Assembly (NCBI GenBank): GCA_963590855.1
Contig: CAVAQT010000039.1
Coordinates: 1 to 19,497, forward strand
Length of the DNA: 19,497 nt
Origin: Ruminococcus_C sp963590855
GTDB taxonomy: Bacteria > Bacillota > Clostridia > Oscillospirales > Ruminococcaceae
Direction of reading: 5' to 3'
Shown here piece by piece: positions 1 through 8,053 of the stretch (its first letter is position 1; every line of letters begins with the position of its first letter). Below the pieces are notes generated by a model, which searched no databases, was not told where the DNA came from, and saw nothing but the letters and a program-made list of their open reading frames with translations. Made by a program: the position numbers and the translations under genes.

Positions 1-627
1 CTTTATGGCGATGTCAATGATGATGGAATTGTTTCCATTGCCGATGTGATCATGATGCAGAAATGGCTGCTTGCTGTTCCAGGTGCAATGCTTACCAATT
101 GGGAGGCAGGCGACTTGCTGAAAGATGTGCAAATTAATGTATTTGATCTGTGTCAGTTAAAGAAATTGCTTTTGAAAAACAGTAATCTTTGTAGTAATGC
201 GGATAATTGGTCGAGCTGGGTTGACAGTACAAATGGTGCATCTGCAAAAGTTACCTATCAGGCAGATGGTGTTTCTATTCAAGTAGAAAGTGGAGGCATC
301 AATCCATGGGAAGCACAGATTGCATATAAGAACATCACATTGGAACAAGGTGTAACTTATAAGCTTTCATTTGACTATTTTGCAACAGATGAAGTTTCTT
401 CTGACTGCAACGTCATGCAAAACCATGACAGTTATATGCCATATCATACAGTTGGATTACAATATACCCCAGAAGTTCAACATATGGAATCAGAGTTTAC
501 AATGACTTCAGCAACGGACAAAAACAGTGAAATTGCATTTAACTGCGGTGGAAAGAGTATGAAACCTTGCACAATCACAATTAGTAATCTTTCTTTGATT
601 CAGGTTTCTGAAAGTAATGCTGAATAA
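1..627 (+). CDS. Dockerin- and carbohydrate-binding-module protein, 3' end (partial)
   Basis: The reading frame is open from base 1, so this is the C-terminal part of a gene that begins before the window; the ATG at 46 lies inside the dockerin and is not a credible start. The first dockerin repeat reads GDVNDDGIVSIADVIMMQKW, with the calcium-loop Asp/Asn pattern. The second is a degenerate repeat around GDLLKDVQINVFDLCQLKKLL. About 145 residues after the dockerin form a beta-rich, aromatic-containing module (motifs WEAQIAYKNITLEQGVTYKL and CTITISNLSLI) that resembles CBM4/9/22-type jelly-roll binding modules. Dockerins anchor secreted enzymes to cohesins of a cellulosome. The catalytic part, if any, lies upstream and cannot be seen. 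A strong terminator follows the stop codon. The dockerin call is firm; the CBM family is inferred. Confidence 0.85.
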   Translation, partial: LYGDVNDDGIVSIADVIMMQKWLLAVPGAMLTNWEAGDLLKDVQINVFDLCQLKKLLLKNSNLCSNADNWSSWVDSTNGASAKVTYQADGVSIQVESGGINPWEAQIAYKNITLEQGVTYKLSFDYFATDEVSSDCNVMQNHDSYMPYHTVGLQYTPEVQHMESEFTMTSATDKNSEIAFNCGGKSMKPCTITISNLSLIQVSESNAE

Positions 628-650
628 ATAAACTGTCAAGGAAAAGAAAA

Positions 651-676
651 GGAGCGACTAAAAATCGCTCCTTTTT
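651..676 (+). terminator. Rho-independent terminator of the dockerin/CBM gene
   Basis: A 7-bp stem GGAGCGA (651-657) / TCGCTCC (665-671) with a 7-nt loop is followed directly by TTTTT. It lies 24 nt after the TAA of the upstream gene. Confidence 0.85.
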
Positions 677-854
677 GTGTTTCCATTCCATTTTTCTTCT
701 TCTGGCTTTTGGCAAATTTCAGCTGTAACTTCGGATCGTATTTATGATGGATTGTCAAGTCAAGTGCAACACAATCAGAGACCCTCTGAAAAAAAGTCTG
801 TAAAAACGCAGCCAACTGTGGTAGAATATAAATAACACAGGAGGCTGATTTTAC

Positions 855-1316
855 ATGACAAGAAGAAAAAGAGAACCAATGAGCGAGGGCAAGAAGAATA
901 TCATCGCAGAGCTGATCGAGGAATATGATATCAGGACAGCAAAAGATATTGAGGATGCTCTCAGGGATCTGATGGGTGGCACGATACAGGAAATGCTTGA
1001 GGCAGAGCTGGATGAACACTTAGGGTATCGTTCATATGAACGCTCGGACAGCTCCAATTACCGCAACGGAAAGAAAACAAAGAAGATACGTGGAAATTTA
1101 GGCGAAACTGAGATCGAAGTACCGCAGGATCGAGACGGAACATTTGAGCCAAAGGTGGTAAAAAAGCGTCAAAAGGACATCTCCGGCATTGAGCAGAAGA
1201 TAATCTCTCTGTACGCAAAGGGTATGACAACTCGTCAGATTGTACCTCGACAGGCTGGACTGAGCCGGCGCAGTCAGGCTGTTTTCATTCCTATGCGCTC
1301 CATTCCGGCAGACTGA
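855..1316 (+). pseudogene. Truncated IS256-family (mutator) transposase, N-terminal remnant
   Basis: The first ~127 residues match the N-terminus of IS256/mutator transposases: AKDIEDALRDLMGGTIQEML, then ELDEHLGY, the YRNGKKTKKI basic stretch, and EVPQDRDGTFEP followed by ISLYAKGMTTRQI. Intact members are about 400 aa and carry a DDE catalytic core that starts after this segment. Here the family similarity stops after TTRQI (about base 1238), and a short unrelated tail runs to a stop at 1316. No catalytic residues remain, so it cannot transpose. A good ribosome site (AGGAGG at 839-844, about 10 nt before the ATG) is still present. The right end of the element is missing and the join is probably a deletion or secondary insertion. 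No matching terminal inverted repeats were found by eye. Confidence 0.85.
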
Positions 1317-1329
1317 CTGCTGAAGAAAC

Positions 1330-1358
1330 TTGACAAATTACGGTAGTTATTGTATACT
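1330..1358 (+). promoter_or_regulatory. Orphan consensus sigma-A promoter
   Basis: TTGACA (1330-1335), a 17-nt spacer and TATACT (1353-1358) make a near-perfect housekeeping promoter on the plus strand. No plus-strand gene follows: transcription from about 1365 would run into the 3' end of the convergent AraC-type gene. It may be the promoter of a gene lost with the IS rearrangement, or it may make an antisense RNA. Confidence 0.6.
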
Positions 1359-1361
1359 GTA

Positions 1362-1392
1362 AAAAATTTGAGCGGCTGTTTTTCATGCCGCT
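1362..1392 (-). terminator. Probable terminator of the AraC/XylR-like regulator gene
   Basis: Read on the minus strand, a 6-bp stem AGCGGC / GCCGCT (1392-1387 with 1376-1371) and a 10-nt loop are followed by CAAATTTTTT. It lies about 80 nt beyond the regulator's stop codon. The stem is short, so its strength is uncertain. Confidence 0.45.
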
Positions 1393-1469
1393 TGCAATAT
1401 CGTTTTTTATCACAGTTGTTGAATTTACAGAGATTTTTTCACAGAGCCGAACAACGATATAACGACTGT

Positions 1470-3653
1470 CTATGAATATCTGTTTTTCTTTTTCCGATAT
1501 TGACTGGGCGTTTGCCCGACGTTTTTCTGGAATAACCGCATGAAATATTTCGCATCCAGATAACCGCATTGCACAGCGATTTCCTCTACATGGAGCGTAG
1601 TGCTCAGGAGCAGATACTTTGCCCGATTCATTTTTGCCTGAATGGTGTCCTTCACATAACTGATGCCAAAAAAACTGCGGTATAGATTGCGGAAATATCC
1701 CACACTGAAATGCAGCCGTTCCGCTGCGTTTTCCATGGATGCGGTCTGTTCCGGATGCTGATATAATTTTCTGCGGCAGGTAAGCAGTTTTGTACAATAC
1801 GGGTTTTGCAGCTGTTTTTGTATTTTTATATGCTGTTCCATGATCTGCATCTTGAGATGCTCTTCTGCTGCCGACAGTGAGAATTCAGAACAGACACAGG
1901 TATCGCTTGCACAATACCATGCACTTGTTTCGCAAAATGCCGGAAATCCCAATTGATTGGACAAAAAAACGTACAGCAGTTCCGCCGTGGTATCGGTGTC
2001 TTGTGCATTGCTGCCGGTTTGCAGAATGCCATATTTTCCATTTTGAAAGTATCCGCAGATTGCCGACGGAAACAGCTTTTGAAGAAGCTTTGCAACTGTT
2101 ATTGTGTGGTGTACCGCCTTTTCCTGTTGTCTGGTGGAAAAGCTATCCCGAAAGAACTCAAATTTCAAGATGTGCAGGGATAGACTGCTGTCTGGATCGG
2201 CAGACAGCAGATGCTGGATTTGATTTTGAAAACCAGTTTCGTGATAAAGTCCTGTGACAGAATCGTAAGTGTCTGAAATGTTCTGGCAGGCAATGTAATA
2301 CTGAATATCATTTTTCATGCGCAGGAATTCCAGTCCGTTGGCGACTGTTTTTGCCCAGTTGCGAAAAATCGGCTCATAGGTATAGATGCCACTGTAAGAA
2401 AGTACAGCGTACCCCAGTTTACGGTTGGCGAAAAAAAGCGGACTGAAATATGCTGTTGAGAACTGTTTAGCAGAAAAGAAACCGGACAGATTAGAATCAG
2501 CGCATACCTTTGCAGAATCGGCAGGGTGCAGGATAGAATAGCAGGTCACGTTGTGGCTCTGCGGTGTCTGCTGGTTCCAGTCTTTCAACAAACAGAGATA
2601 AATTTCCCGTACATGGGGGATTAGATAGTGAAACGCTTTTAATGCTGCCAGGAATTCCTGCATAGAACGGCATTCTGTCAGTCGAAGCTCCAGCTGACTG
2701 AACAGACTTAGCAGCTGGAACTTCTGCTCGTCCCGTATCTGTATTAACTCCGTTTGCAGCTGCATCTGGTTTGTGCCGCAGGAACAGCTGTTCCCGGGAA
2801 TCAGCGTTCCGGTCATCGGCAAAAATTTTGGTTTCGGTTGTCCTTTCAGCCGTCCAAATAGCGCAGAAACCGCATTCATGCCTAATGCAAAACGATTTCG
2901 CTGAAAGGTCGTTAAAAGGGGCGTATGATAAATGCGCTCCCGGATATATTCATATCCGACAACAGTGATTTCCTCCGGGACGGAAATGTGATACTGTAAA
3001 AAAGTGTCCAGCATGCCGTATGCCATATAATCGTTGGCGCAGATCACTGCCTCTGGCATGGCGCGCTTGCCCTGGATGTACTGTTCCGCCAGAGCATTTC
3101 CGGAATTGAACCAGAAGTCGCCAAACTGCACCTGCCCTTCCGAAACCGGTATGCCATGAGTTTTCATTGCCTTTTGAAATCCTGCTGCACGCTGGTGAGA
3201 AATTTCAATTTGCACATGTCCGGTCAGCATATCAATTTTCCGAAATCCATGCACCTCGATCAAATGGTTGGTCAGTGTTTCAAAGTCCTCTTTGTCACTG
3301 GTATTGATAAAAGTGAATTCCGGCAGAGAAAATTCCGGCAGCTCAGCTCCGACGGCAATGATCGGTACCGGCGGACGGTTCCGGAGAAGAGACAGGATCT
3401 TTTGCTGCAATGGCTCATTGATGATTGTTTCCGTCAACAAAATTATGCCGTCCAGATCGGGCGAGGCAATCAATTCGTAGATGTCATTTTCTCCGAACAG
3501 GGATTCGTTTGTTTCATTGGGGTTGTAAATGTTGGAAATCACTGCAATGTCGATTCCCAATTGATGCGCTTGTGTGAGGATTCCCTTTAGTAATTGCTTT
3601 TGTTCTGTGTCAGCCACCTGTGCAGCAATCACTCCAAACAGGAGACGTTTCAT
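1470..3653 (-). CDS. XylR-like regulator: periplasmic-binding-protein sensor, degenerate GGDEF, AraC-type HTH
   Basis: 727-aa cytoplasmic transcription factor. Residues ~3-285 form a PurR/LacI-type sugar-sensor fold (GVIAAQVADTEQKQLLKGI near the start, then DLDGIILLTETI, AVICANDYMAYG and VPEEITVVGYE). Residues ~300-450 are a linker that may be GAF-like. Residues ~460-590 look like a GGDEF domain: YDSVTGLYHETGF matches the usual D-x-LTGLxNR start, but the active-site hairpin reads YFQNGKYGI, so cyclase activity is not expected. Residues ~630-725 are a double AraC HTH (VEEIAVQCGYLDAKYFMRLF, then GQTPSQYRKKK). E. coli XylR has the same sensor-plus-AraC plan without the GGDEF. The start is supported by AGGAGGTG 7-8 nt upstream. 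It is divergent from the GH98/CE1 gene, so control of xylan use is likely. The ligand is unknown. Confidence 0.85.
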   Translation of the reverse strand: MKRLLFGVIAAQVADTEQKQLLKGILTQAHQLGIDIAVISNIYNPNETNESLFGENDIYELIASPDLDGIILLTETIINEPLQQKILSLLRNRPPVPIIAVGAELPEFSLPEFTFINTSDKEDFETLTNHLIEVHGFRKIDMLTGHVQIEISHQRAAGFQKAMKTHGIPVSEGQVQFGDFWFNSGNALAEQYIQGKRAMPEAVICANDYMAYGMLDTFLQYHISVPEEITVVGYEYIRERIYHTPLLTTFQRNRFALGMNAVSALFGRLKGQPKPKFLPMTGTLIPGNSCSCGTNQMQLQTELIQIRDEQKFQLLSLFSQLELRLTECRSMQEFLAALKAFHYLIPHVREIYLCLLKDWNQQTPQSHNVTCYSILHPADSAKVCADSNLSGFFSAKQFSTAYFSPLFFANRKLGYAVLSYSGIYTYEPIFRNWAKTVANGLEFLRMKNDIQYYIACQNISDTYDSVTGLYHETGFQNQIQHLLSADPDSSLSLHILKFEFFRDSFSTRQQEKAVHHTITVAKLLQKLFPSAICGYFQNGKYGILQTGSNAQDTDTTAELLYVFLSNQLGFPAFCETSAWYCASDTCVCSEFSLSAAEEHLKMQIMEQHIKIQKQLQNPYCTKLLTCRRKLYQHPEQTASMENAAERLHFSVGYFRNLYRSFFGISYVKDTIQAKMNRAKYLLLSTTLHVEEIAVQCGYLDAKYFMRLFQKNVGQTPSQYRKKKNRYS

Positions 3654-3722
3654 GCAGCAGCACCTCCTTTGTGTAGTATTTTCTTCATTATACCGGCTTT
3701 TTGAGGAGATGTCAATAAAAAG

Positions 3723-3787
3723 ATGTGCAGATTCTCCACATAATGTGCAGAAAATCAGTTTTCCGATTCGTGCAAATATGATATAAT
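3723..3787 (+). promoter_or_regulatory. Divergent promoter region with phased direct repeats (candidate AraC/XylR operator)
   Basis: ATGTGCAGA occurs at 3723-3731 and again at 3743-3751. The 20-bp phase is about two helical turns and is typical of tandem AraC-family half-sites. A related GTGCAAAT follows at 3770-3777. The plus-strand -10 is TATAAT (3782-3787). The hexamer 17 nt upstream (TTTTCC, 3759-3764) is a poor -35, consistent with activator dependence of the GH98/CE1 gene. The assignment of the repeats to the adjacent regulator is inference. Confidence 0.5.
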
Positions 3788-3847
3788 CATTTTCAGAAAG
3801 AGAAATACTTTTGGAAGTATTTCACAGAGCGGAAACGGAGGTACGTT

Positions 3848-6800
3848 ATGAGAATTTGTCACTTCAAAAAATGGCTTTCTGCGGCGCTTTCCGGAATAAT
3901 GGCGGTATTATTGCTGGCAGTGCCCTTTTCCGGGACAATTGCAGGGAACTCAAGCACATGGCAGTCTGTACTGGGGGCAGAACCCTTTTCGGCACAGGCG
4001 GCGGGGACATTCCGGCGGCCGGTGTCCAACACCCAACCCATGTGGATCGTGCATATTGACTCGTGGAACTATGCAGATCCGGCGAAGATCATTGACTTGA
4101 TTCCGGAAGATGTATTGCCCTATGTGGTGTTCAACATTTCCCTTTCGATCAACTGGGACAGCACCAATCACAAGTGGCTGATGGTACAGGACGGCTACGA
4201 ATGTGCAAAGTCGTGGCTTCGCACTTGTGCAGACAAAGGGGTATGGACAATGATCCAGCCGTCCAGCGGCGGACAGTCCCATTTTCCAGACTACAATGCC
4301 GACACGGACTACGAAAATACCATTTACGGAGAATTTTTCCGGGAATATCCCAACTTTATCGGATATAACTACTGCGAGCAGTTCTGGGGCTTTGAAAGTG
4401 CTGACTTTCCCATTACCTGCAAACAGCGGTATCAGCATTTTGCAGCACTGCTGGAACTGTGCAACCGTTATGGCGGCTATCTGGATGTCAGCTGGTGTGC
4501 CAATCAGTGGAGTGCCGGCATCAATCCTATTGCCATGCTGAAACAGGTGCCGGAATGGGAAGAAGCCTGCCGGAAATATCGGGACAACTTCATTCTGGAA
4601 GAAAAATATACCCAGGCAAGCTATATTGAGGATGTGGAGAGTGAAGTCTATGGCGCATTCATCTCCGGCTATTGCGGAAACTTCGGTGTGCGGTATGACG
4701 AAACCGGTTGGACAGACTCCACATGGAGTGGCAGCGGCGTTTCCACCAAAGATCAGTATCGTCTGGGAACCGGCATGCCGATCCATACAGAACGCATGGC
4801 ACTGAACGGAGCCACTGTGATTGACGGGCCGGAACTGGTCTGGGCAGATGATTTCAAGGAAACCTGGGGGACAACAGACAGCGATGGTTATCATGTGCGG
4901 GAATGGGCAATGTACGATCAGTATCAAAATACGGTGATTGATATTTTCCGGAAAGTGCAGGACGGCACCATTCGGATTCCCAGTCGTGCTGAAGCGATAG
5001 AGCGTACCAAAGTTGTTGTCATTCAGGACGTAAATTCCGGCAGCAACGACGACAAGTACAGCACATATCCGACTTTATTTGAGGGACTGTACCGCATGGA
5101 CAGTGACGGAAATCTCAAAGATAACCATAATCTCTATAAAAGCAACGGACGCTATCAGACGATTCCTACCGTATATGCATTGACAGATGATCTGGCGAAG
5201 TCGATTCCAGTGCAGATCAAACAGTCCGAAATTTCCGGACGATGGAGCAGCATTGCGGAAAAGCAGGAGGAGTTTAATAAGCTGTATCCCGCAGAATATT
5301 GGGGCAACTGTTACGCCGGACGCAGCGAGAACACATGGGTGACGTATAATCCCAATAAGGACGGCACAGCCGCCGGCGGATATTTGTCGCTGCAGTATAA
5401 TACCTGTAAAGAACTGGAGTGCACCTATTCTGCTTATACCACCGGCATCATCCGGGAATACACAGATGCCGTGGACATCTATGTCAACAATTATGACGAA
5501 GAGGATGCCAAAACGCTGAAAACCAATACGTTCAAGATCTATGGCTGTGCCGCAGAACCTACGCTGACCTATACAGACCGCGGTGTCAATCAGACAGCCA
5601 GCGAAGTGACAACCGCTTATGCAGACGGAACTTATACGATTACTGTCAAACAGAATGGCCCGGTGGATATTTCCGTTCAGTGCAGTGGTGCGGAAACCGA
5701 TCGGCAGACAGTTTATCAAAAGGCAACTTATACCGCACCGGCTTTTCCGGCATTCTATACCGGAACACGGCAGTATGAGGGCGAATTTTTTGATACGAAA
5801 AATATAGAAGAAAATGTGACAAACGGCTGTTCCAGCGGGATTACAGGCTATCGGGGACAGGGTTTCTTAAAATTTGGAGCAAAGGCAAATGCCGCTGCAA
5901 AAGACACTGTGACAACGAAAAAGGCAGGCACGTTTGAACTGACGCTGCGCTATGCGGCAACGGCAGATGTTCCTAATGTGGACTTGTATGTAAACGGAAA
6001 GAAAATCAAGACGCTTTCCCTGAAAAAAGGAGATTCCTATAGTGACTGGAAGACAGTCACGGAAAAGATTGCCCTCGCGGAGGGTGAAAACAACATTGAG
6101 TTCAGGGCGAATGCAACACTGCCTTGTTCTCTGTATCTGGATTGCTTTACCGTGGACGGTGACTTCGGCAGTTCCACACCTGTGCTGCAGCCGCTAAACG
6201 GCAAGTACATTCAGAATCTGACAGTGTTGGATTCTGAAAACGGTGCAGACTGGTCGATCTATGAGGATTTCGGCACTGGTGCGGCATTGTTTGGCGATCG
6301 TGACTTTACAGTAACAAGTCTTCCCAACAATCTGAAAGGGGCGGAGGCAGTTCGAACTGCCTGTGACTCCAAGTCCGTGCTAACCGATCTGGCTACCTGT
6401 ACTGCCGGTGAAAATATTACCATGTATGTGGCGGTAGATACCCGTGTGACAGAGAATCTGCCGGTATGGCTGAACAGCTGGAAAGATACGCAGACTTTCC
6501 TGAAAACTTCCAATGCTTTGACCATGCAAATTTACAAGCAGAACTTCCGTAAGGGTGAATCCATTACGCTGGGGACAAACGGCGGTAGCGGATATGCTGT
6601 TAATTACATCGTATTGGCGGCAGAGCAGGAGCAGGTTCGTAAGGGCGATGTTGACCAGAATGGCACCATAAACGGTATGGATTTGGCAGCGGCGAAAGCT
6701 GGAAAAAATGCCGGATTTTCTGACACTCGCAGTTTGGAAGCTTCTGATGTCAACGAAACCGGCACGCTGGATTCAGCAGACCTGAAACAACTGCAATCCT

Positions 6801-7675
6801 ATCTGCTGGGCGAAATCCATGCATTTTCAGCAGAACCCCAAAATATTACCGGAGAGGCATATATGCAGAATATTCAGAAACAAGTTGTAGAGTTTGCACC
6901 AGAGAATGCTACAGCAGAACAGGCAGGCGTGACTTACGGTACTTTTGAGAAGAAAACGTATGATTCCAAAATCTGCGGCAGAAAGAAGAATGTCAATGTG
7001 CTGTTGCCGGCTGGCTATACAACGAATAAAAAGTATCCGGTATTGTATGTACTCCATGGCTACTGGGGCAATGAGGATGCCCTGCTGGATGCAGGGGATG
7101 CATCTCTGCGACTGCGTCAGATCATCGGCAATGCCATTGCCGCCGGAGAGGCAAAGGACATGATCGTTGTTTTTCCGGACATCTATGCAAGTACCACACA
7201 GGAAAAATGCACTGGGTTGGATGCGAAGAATAATGCGGCGTATGACAACTTTATCAATGTGCTGACCAAAGAACTGATGCCCTATATCCAGCAGAATTAT
7301 TCTGTTCTGACTGGCAGAGAAAATACAGCCATCACTGGTTTTTCTATGGGCGGTCGGGAATCATTGAACATCGGCTTTTCCAGACCGGATCTGTTTGGCT
7401 ATGTGGGCGCAATGTGTCCGGCTCCGGGATTGACTACAGATCTGATTCCGGAGGAACAGCTGAAATTTGACGGTGTTTCTCCCTATCTGCTGTTTGTCAG
7501 CGCCGGATCGGAGGACCAGGTGGTCTGGTCATCTCCAAAGGATTATCATGACGCTATGACCAGGAACAAAACCACGCATATCTGGCATACAGTGACCGGC
7601 GGAGATCATGGCGGAAAAACCATCCGGCCGCATATGTATAATTACATTCGTGCGATCTTCCAAAATAATTCTTGA
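3848..7675 (+). CDS. Secreted cellulosomal GH98 - CBM35-like - dockerin - CE1 feruloyl esterase
   Basis: 1275-aa multi-domain enzyme. Residues 1 to ~32-52 are a signal peptide (basic start, hydrophobic LLLAVPF). Residues ~55-620 match GH98 catalytic and C-terminal domains (WIVHIDSWNYADPAKIIDLI, PYVVFNISLS, YNYCEQFWGF with Glu177 as a likely acid/base, DGPELVW). Residues ~643-770 are a CBM35/CBM6-like module. Residues ~780-925 are an unrecognised beta domain. Residues ~931-990 are a dockerin with two repeats (GDVDQNGTINGMDL and SDVNETGTLDSADL). Residues ~1005-1275 are a CE1/esterase-D alpha/beta hydrolase with the GFSMGG elbow (Ser1166), Asp1223 and His1254. GH98 includes blood-group endo-beta-galactosidases and glucuronoarabinoxylan endo-xylanases. 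The fused esterase and the XylR-like neighbour favour xylan. Start: GGAGGT at 3837-3842. It appears to be a single-gene transcript ending at the 7707 terminator. Confidence 0.9.
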   Translation: MRICHFKKWLSAALSGIMAVLLLAVPFSGTIAGNSSTWQSVLGAEPFSAQAAGTFRRPVSNTQPMWIVHIDSWNYADPAKIIDLIPEDVLPYVVFNISLSINWDSTNHKWLMVQDGYECAKSWLRTCADKGVWTMIQPSSGGQSHFPDYNADTDYENTIYGEFFREYPNFIGYNYCEQFWGFESADFPITCKQRYQHFAALLELCNRYGGYLDVSWCANQWSAGINPIAMLKQVPEWEEACRKYRDNFILEEKYTQASYIEDVESEVYGAFISGYCGNFGVRYDETGWTDSTWSGSGVSTKDQYRLGTGMPIHTERMALNGATVIDGPELVWADDFKETWGTTDSDGYHVREWAMYDQYQNTVIDIFRKVQDGTIRIPSRAEAIERTKVVVIQDVNSGSNDDKYSTYPTLFEGLYRMDSDGNLKDNHNLYKSNGRYQTIPTVYALTDDLAKSIPVQIKQSEISGRWSSIAEKQEEFNKLYPAEYWGNCYAGRSENTWVTYNPNKDGTAAGGYLSLQYNTCKELECTYSAYTTGIIREYTDAVDIYVNNYDEEDAKTLKTNTFKIYGCAAEPTLTYTDRGVNQTASEVTTAYADGTYTITVKQNGPVDISVQCSGAETDRQTVYQKATYTAPAFPAFYTGTRQYEGEFFDTKNIEENVTNGCSSGITGYRGQGFLKFGAKANAAAKDTVTTKKAGTFELTLRYAATADVPNVDLYVNGKKIKTLSLKKGDSYSDWKTVTEKIALAEGENNIEFRANATLPCSLYLDCFTVDGDFGSSTPVLQPLNGKYIQNLTVLDSENGADWSIYEDFGTGAALFGDRDFTVTSLPNNLKGAEAVRTACDSKSVLTDLATCTAGENITMYVAVDTRVTENLPVWLNSWKDTQTFLKTSNALTMQIYKQNFRKGESITLGTNGGSGYAVNYIVLAAEQEQVRKGDVDQNGTINGMDLAAAKAGKNAGFSDTRSLEASDVNETGTLDSADLKQLQSYLLGEIHAFSAEPQNITGEAYMQNIQKQVVEFAPENATAEQAGVTYGTFEKKTYDSKICGRKKNVNVLLPAGYTTNKKYPVLYVLHGYWGNEDALLDAGDASLRLRQIIGNAIAAGEAKDMIVVFPDIYASTTQEKCTGLDAKNNAAYDNFINVLTKELMPYIQQNYSVLTGRENTAITGFSMGGRESLNIGFSRPDLFGYVGAMCPAPGLTTDLIPEEQLKFDGVSPYLLFVSAGSEDQVVWSSPKDYHDAMTRNKTTHIWHTVTGGDHGGKTIRPHMYNYIRAIFQNNS

Positions 7676-7706
7676 CATCTTGTATCATCTGATTTCCTAT
7701 AAAAAG

Positions 7707-7738
7707 CCCAGGATTCCAGTAAAATCCTGGGTTTTTTT
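7707..7738 (+). terminator. Rho-independent terminator of the GH98/CE1 gene
   Basis: A perfect 9-bp stem CCCAGGATT (7707-7715) / AATCCTGGG (7723-7731) with a 7-nt loop is followed by seven T. It sits 31 nt after the stop codon. Confidence 0.92.
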
Positions 7739-7878
7739 ATTCAGGGCAATGATCTGGAATTGTGATATTCATTGAATCCGGAAGAAGAACGTTATAAAGA
7801 TGCCTTTTGGACAGCATGATGCAAAGGAGGAGAGCCATTCGTCCTCTAGTCGGTTCCCACTGTCGGCCATTTCTTTCA
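7739..7878. other. Non-coding stretch, nothing recognised
   Basis: This is the upstream half of the gap between the xylan locus and the catabolic operon. It holds no convincing gene. An AAGGAGG near 7824 is not followed by a usable reading frame, and a 17-codon open stretch ending at about 7820 has no homology that I can name. Confidence 0.5.
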
Positions 7879-7958
7879 GCGGATTTTCTGGTGTTGTCCT
7901 AAAACTTCTCCGATTCTTACTATTTTTTTGCTTGCAGATCAGCTATAATTAAGAGCAT
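7879..7958 (+). promoter_or_regulatory. Promoter and operator of the flavoenzyme operon (copy A of a shared promoter)
   Basis: The elements are GCGGATTT (7879-7886), a box CTCCGATTCTTACTATTTTT (7908-7927), and the -10 TATAAT (7944-7949) followed by TAAGAGCAT. There is no recognisable -35, and the box covers roughly -48 to -28, where a class II activator would bind. The same elements recur before the AraC gene at 12010-12087, with the box starting exactly 36 nt before the -10 in both places. The AraC protein at 12225-13100 is the obvious candidate activator, which is inference. Confidence 0.65.
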
Positions 7959-7963
7959 AGACA

Positions 7964-8002
7964 AGGACGTCAGAGCGATATTGCTTCGACGTCCTCTTTT
8001 TT
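7964..8002 (+). terminator. Early terminator / attenuator in the operon leader
   Basis: The stem AGGACGTC (7964-7971) / GACGTCCT (7988-7995) is extended inward past one mismatch by four more pairs (GAGC / GCTT, including a G-U). It is followed by C and TTTTTT (7997-8002). Because it starts only ~8-10 nt after the predicted transcription start and lies before the first gene, it should end most transcripts unless it is overridden. It therefore acts as an attenuator, or defines a short ~45-nt RNA. Confidence 0.65.
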
Positions 8003-8053
8003 GTGATAGGATGCAGCGATATTCTGCACCATCGCATTTAAGGAGGTAGAAAT

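Noticed and set aside
650..775. Possible IS30-type end (TTGTCAAGTCAAGTGCAACAC) and minus-strand peptide with HHKYDPKLQLKFAKSQ
   Set aside because: It resembles sequence near IS ends, but I could not find the partner repeat or a transposase, so I do not call an element.
3950..4927. 325-aa minus-strand open frame
   Set aside because: It lies wholly within the GH98 domain on the opposite strand; no ribosome site or family similarity.
3848..7675. Blood-group A/B-cleaving endo-beta-galactosidase reading of the GH98 domain
   Set aside because: Possible by family, but the CBM35-like module, the CE1 esterase, the dockerin and the XylR-like neighbour fit xylan better; left as the less likely alternative.
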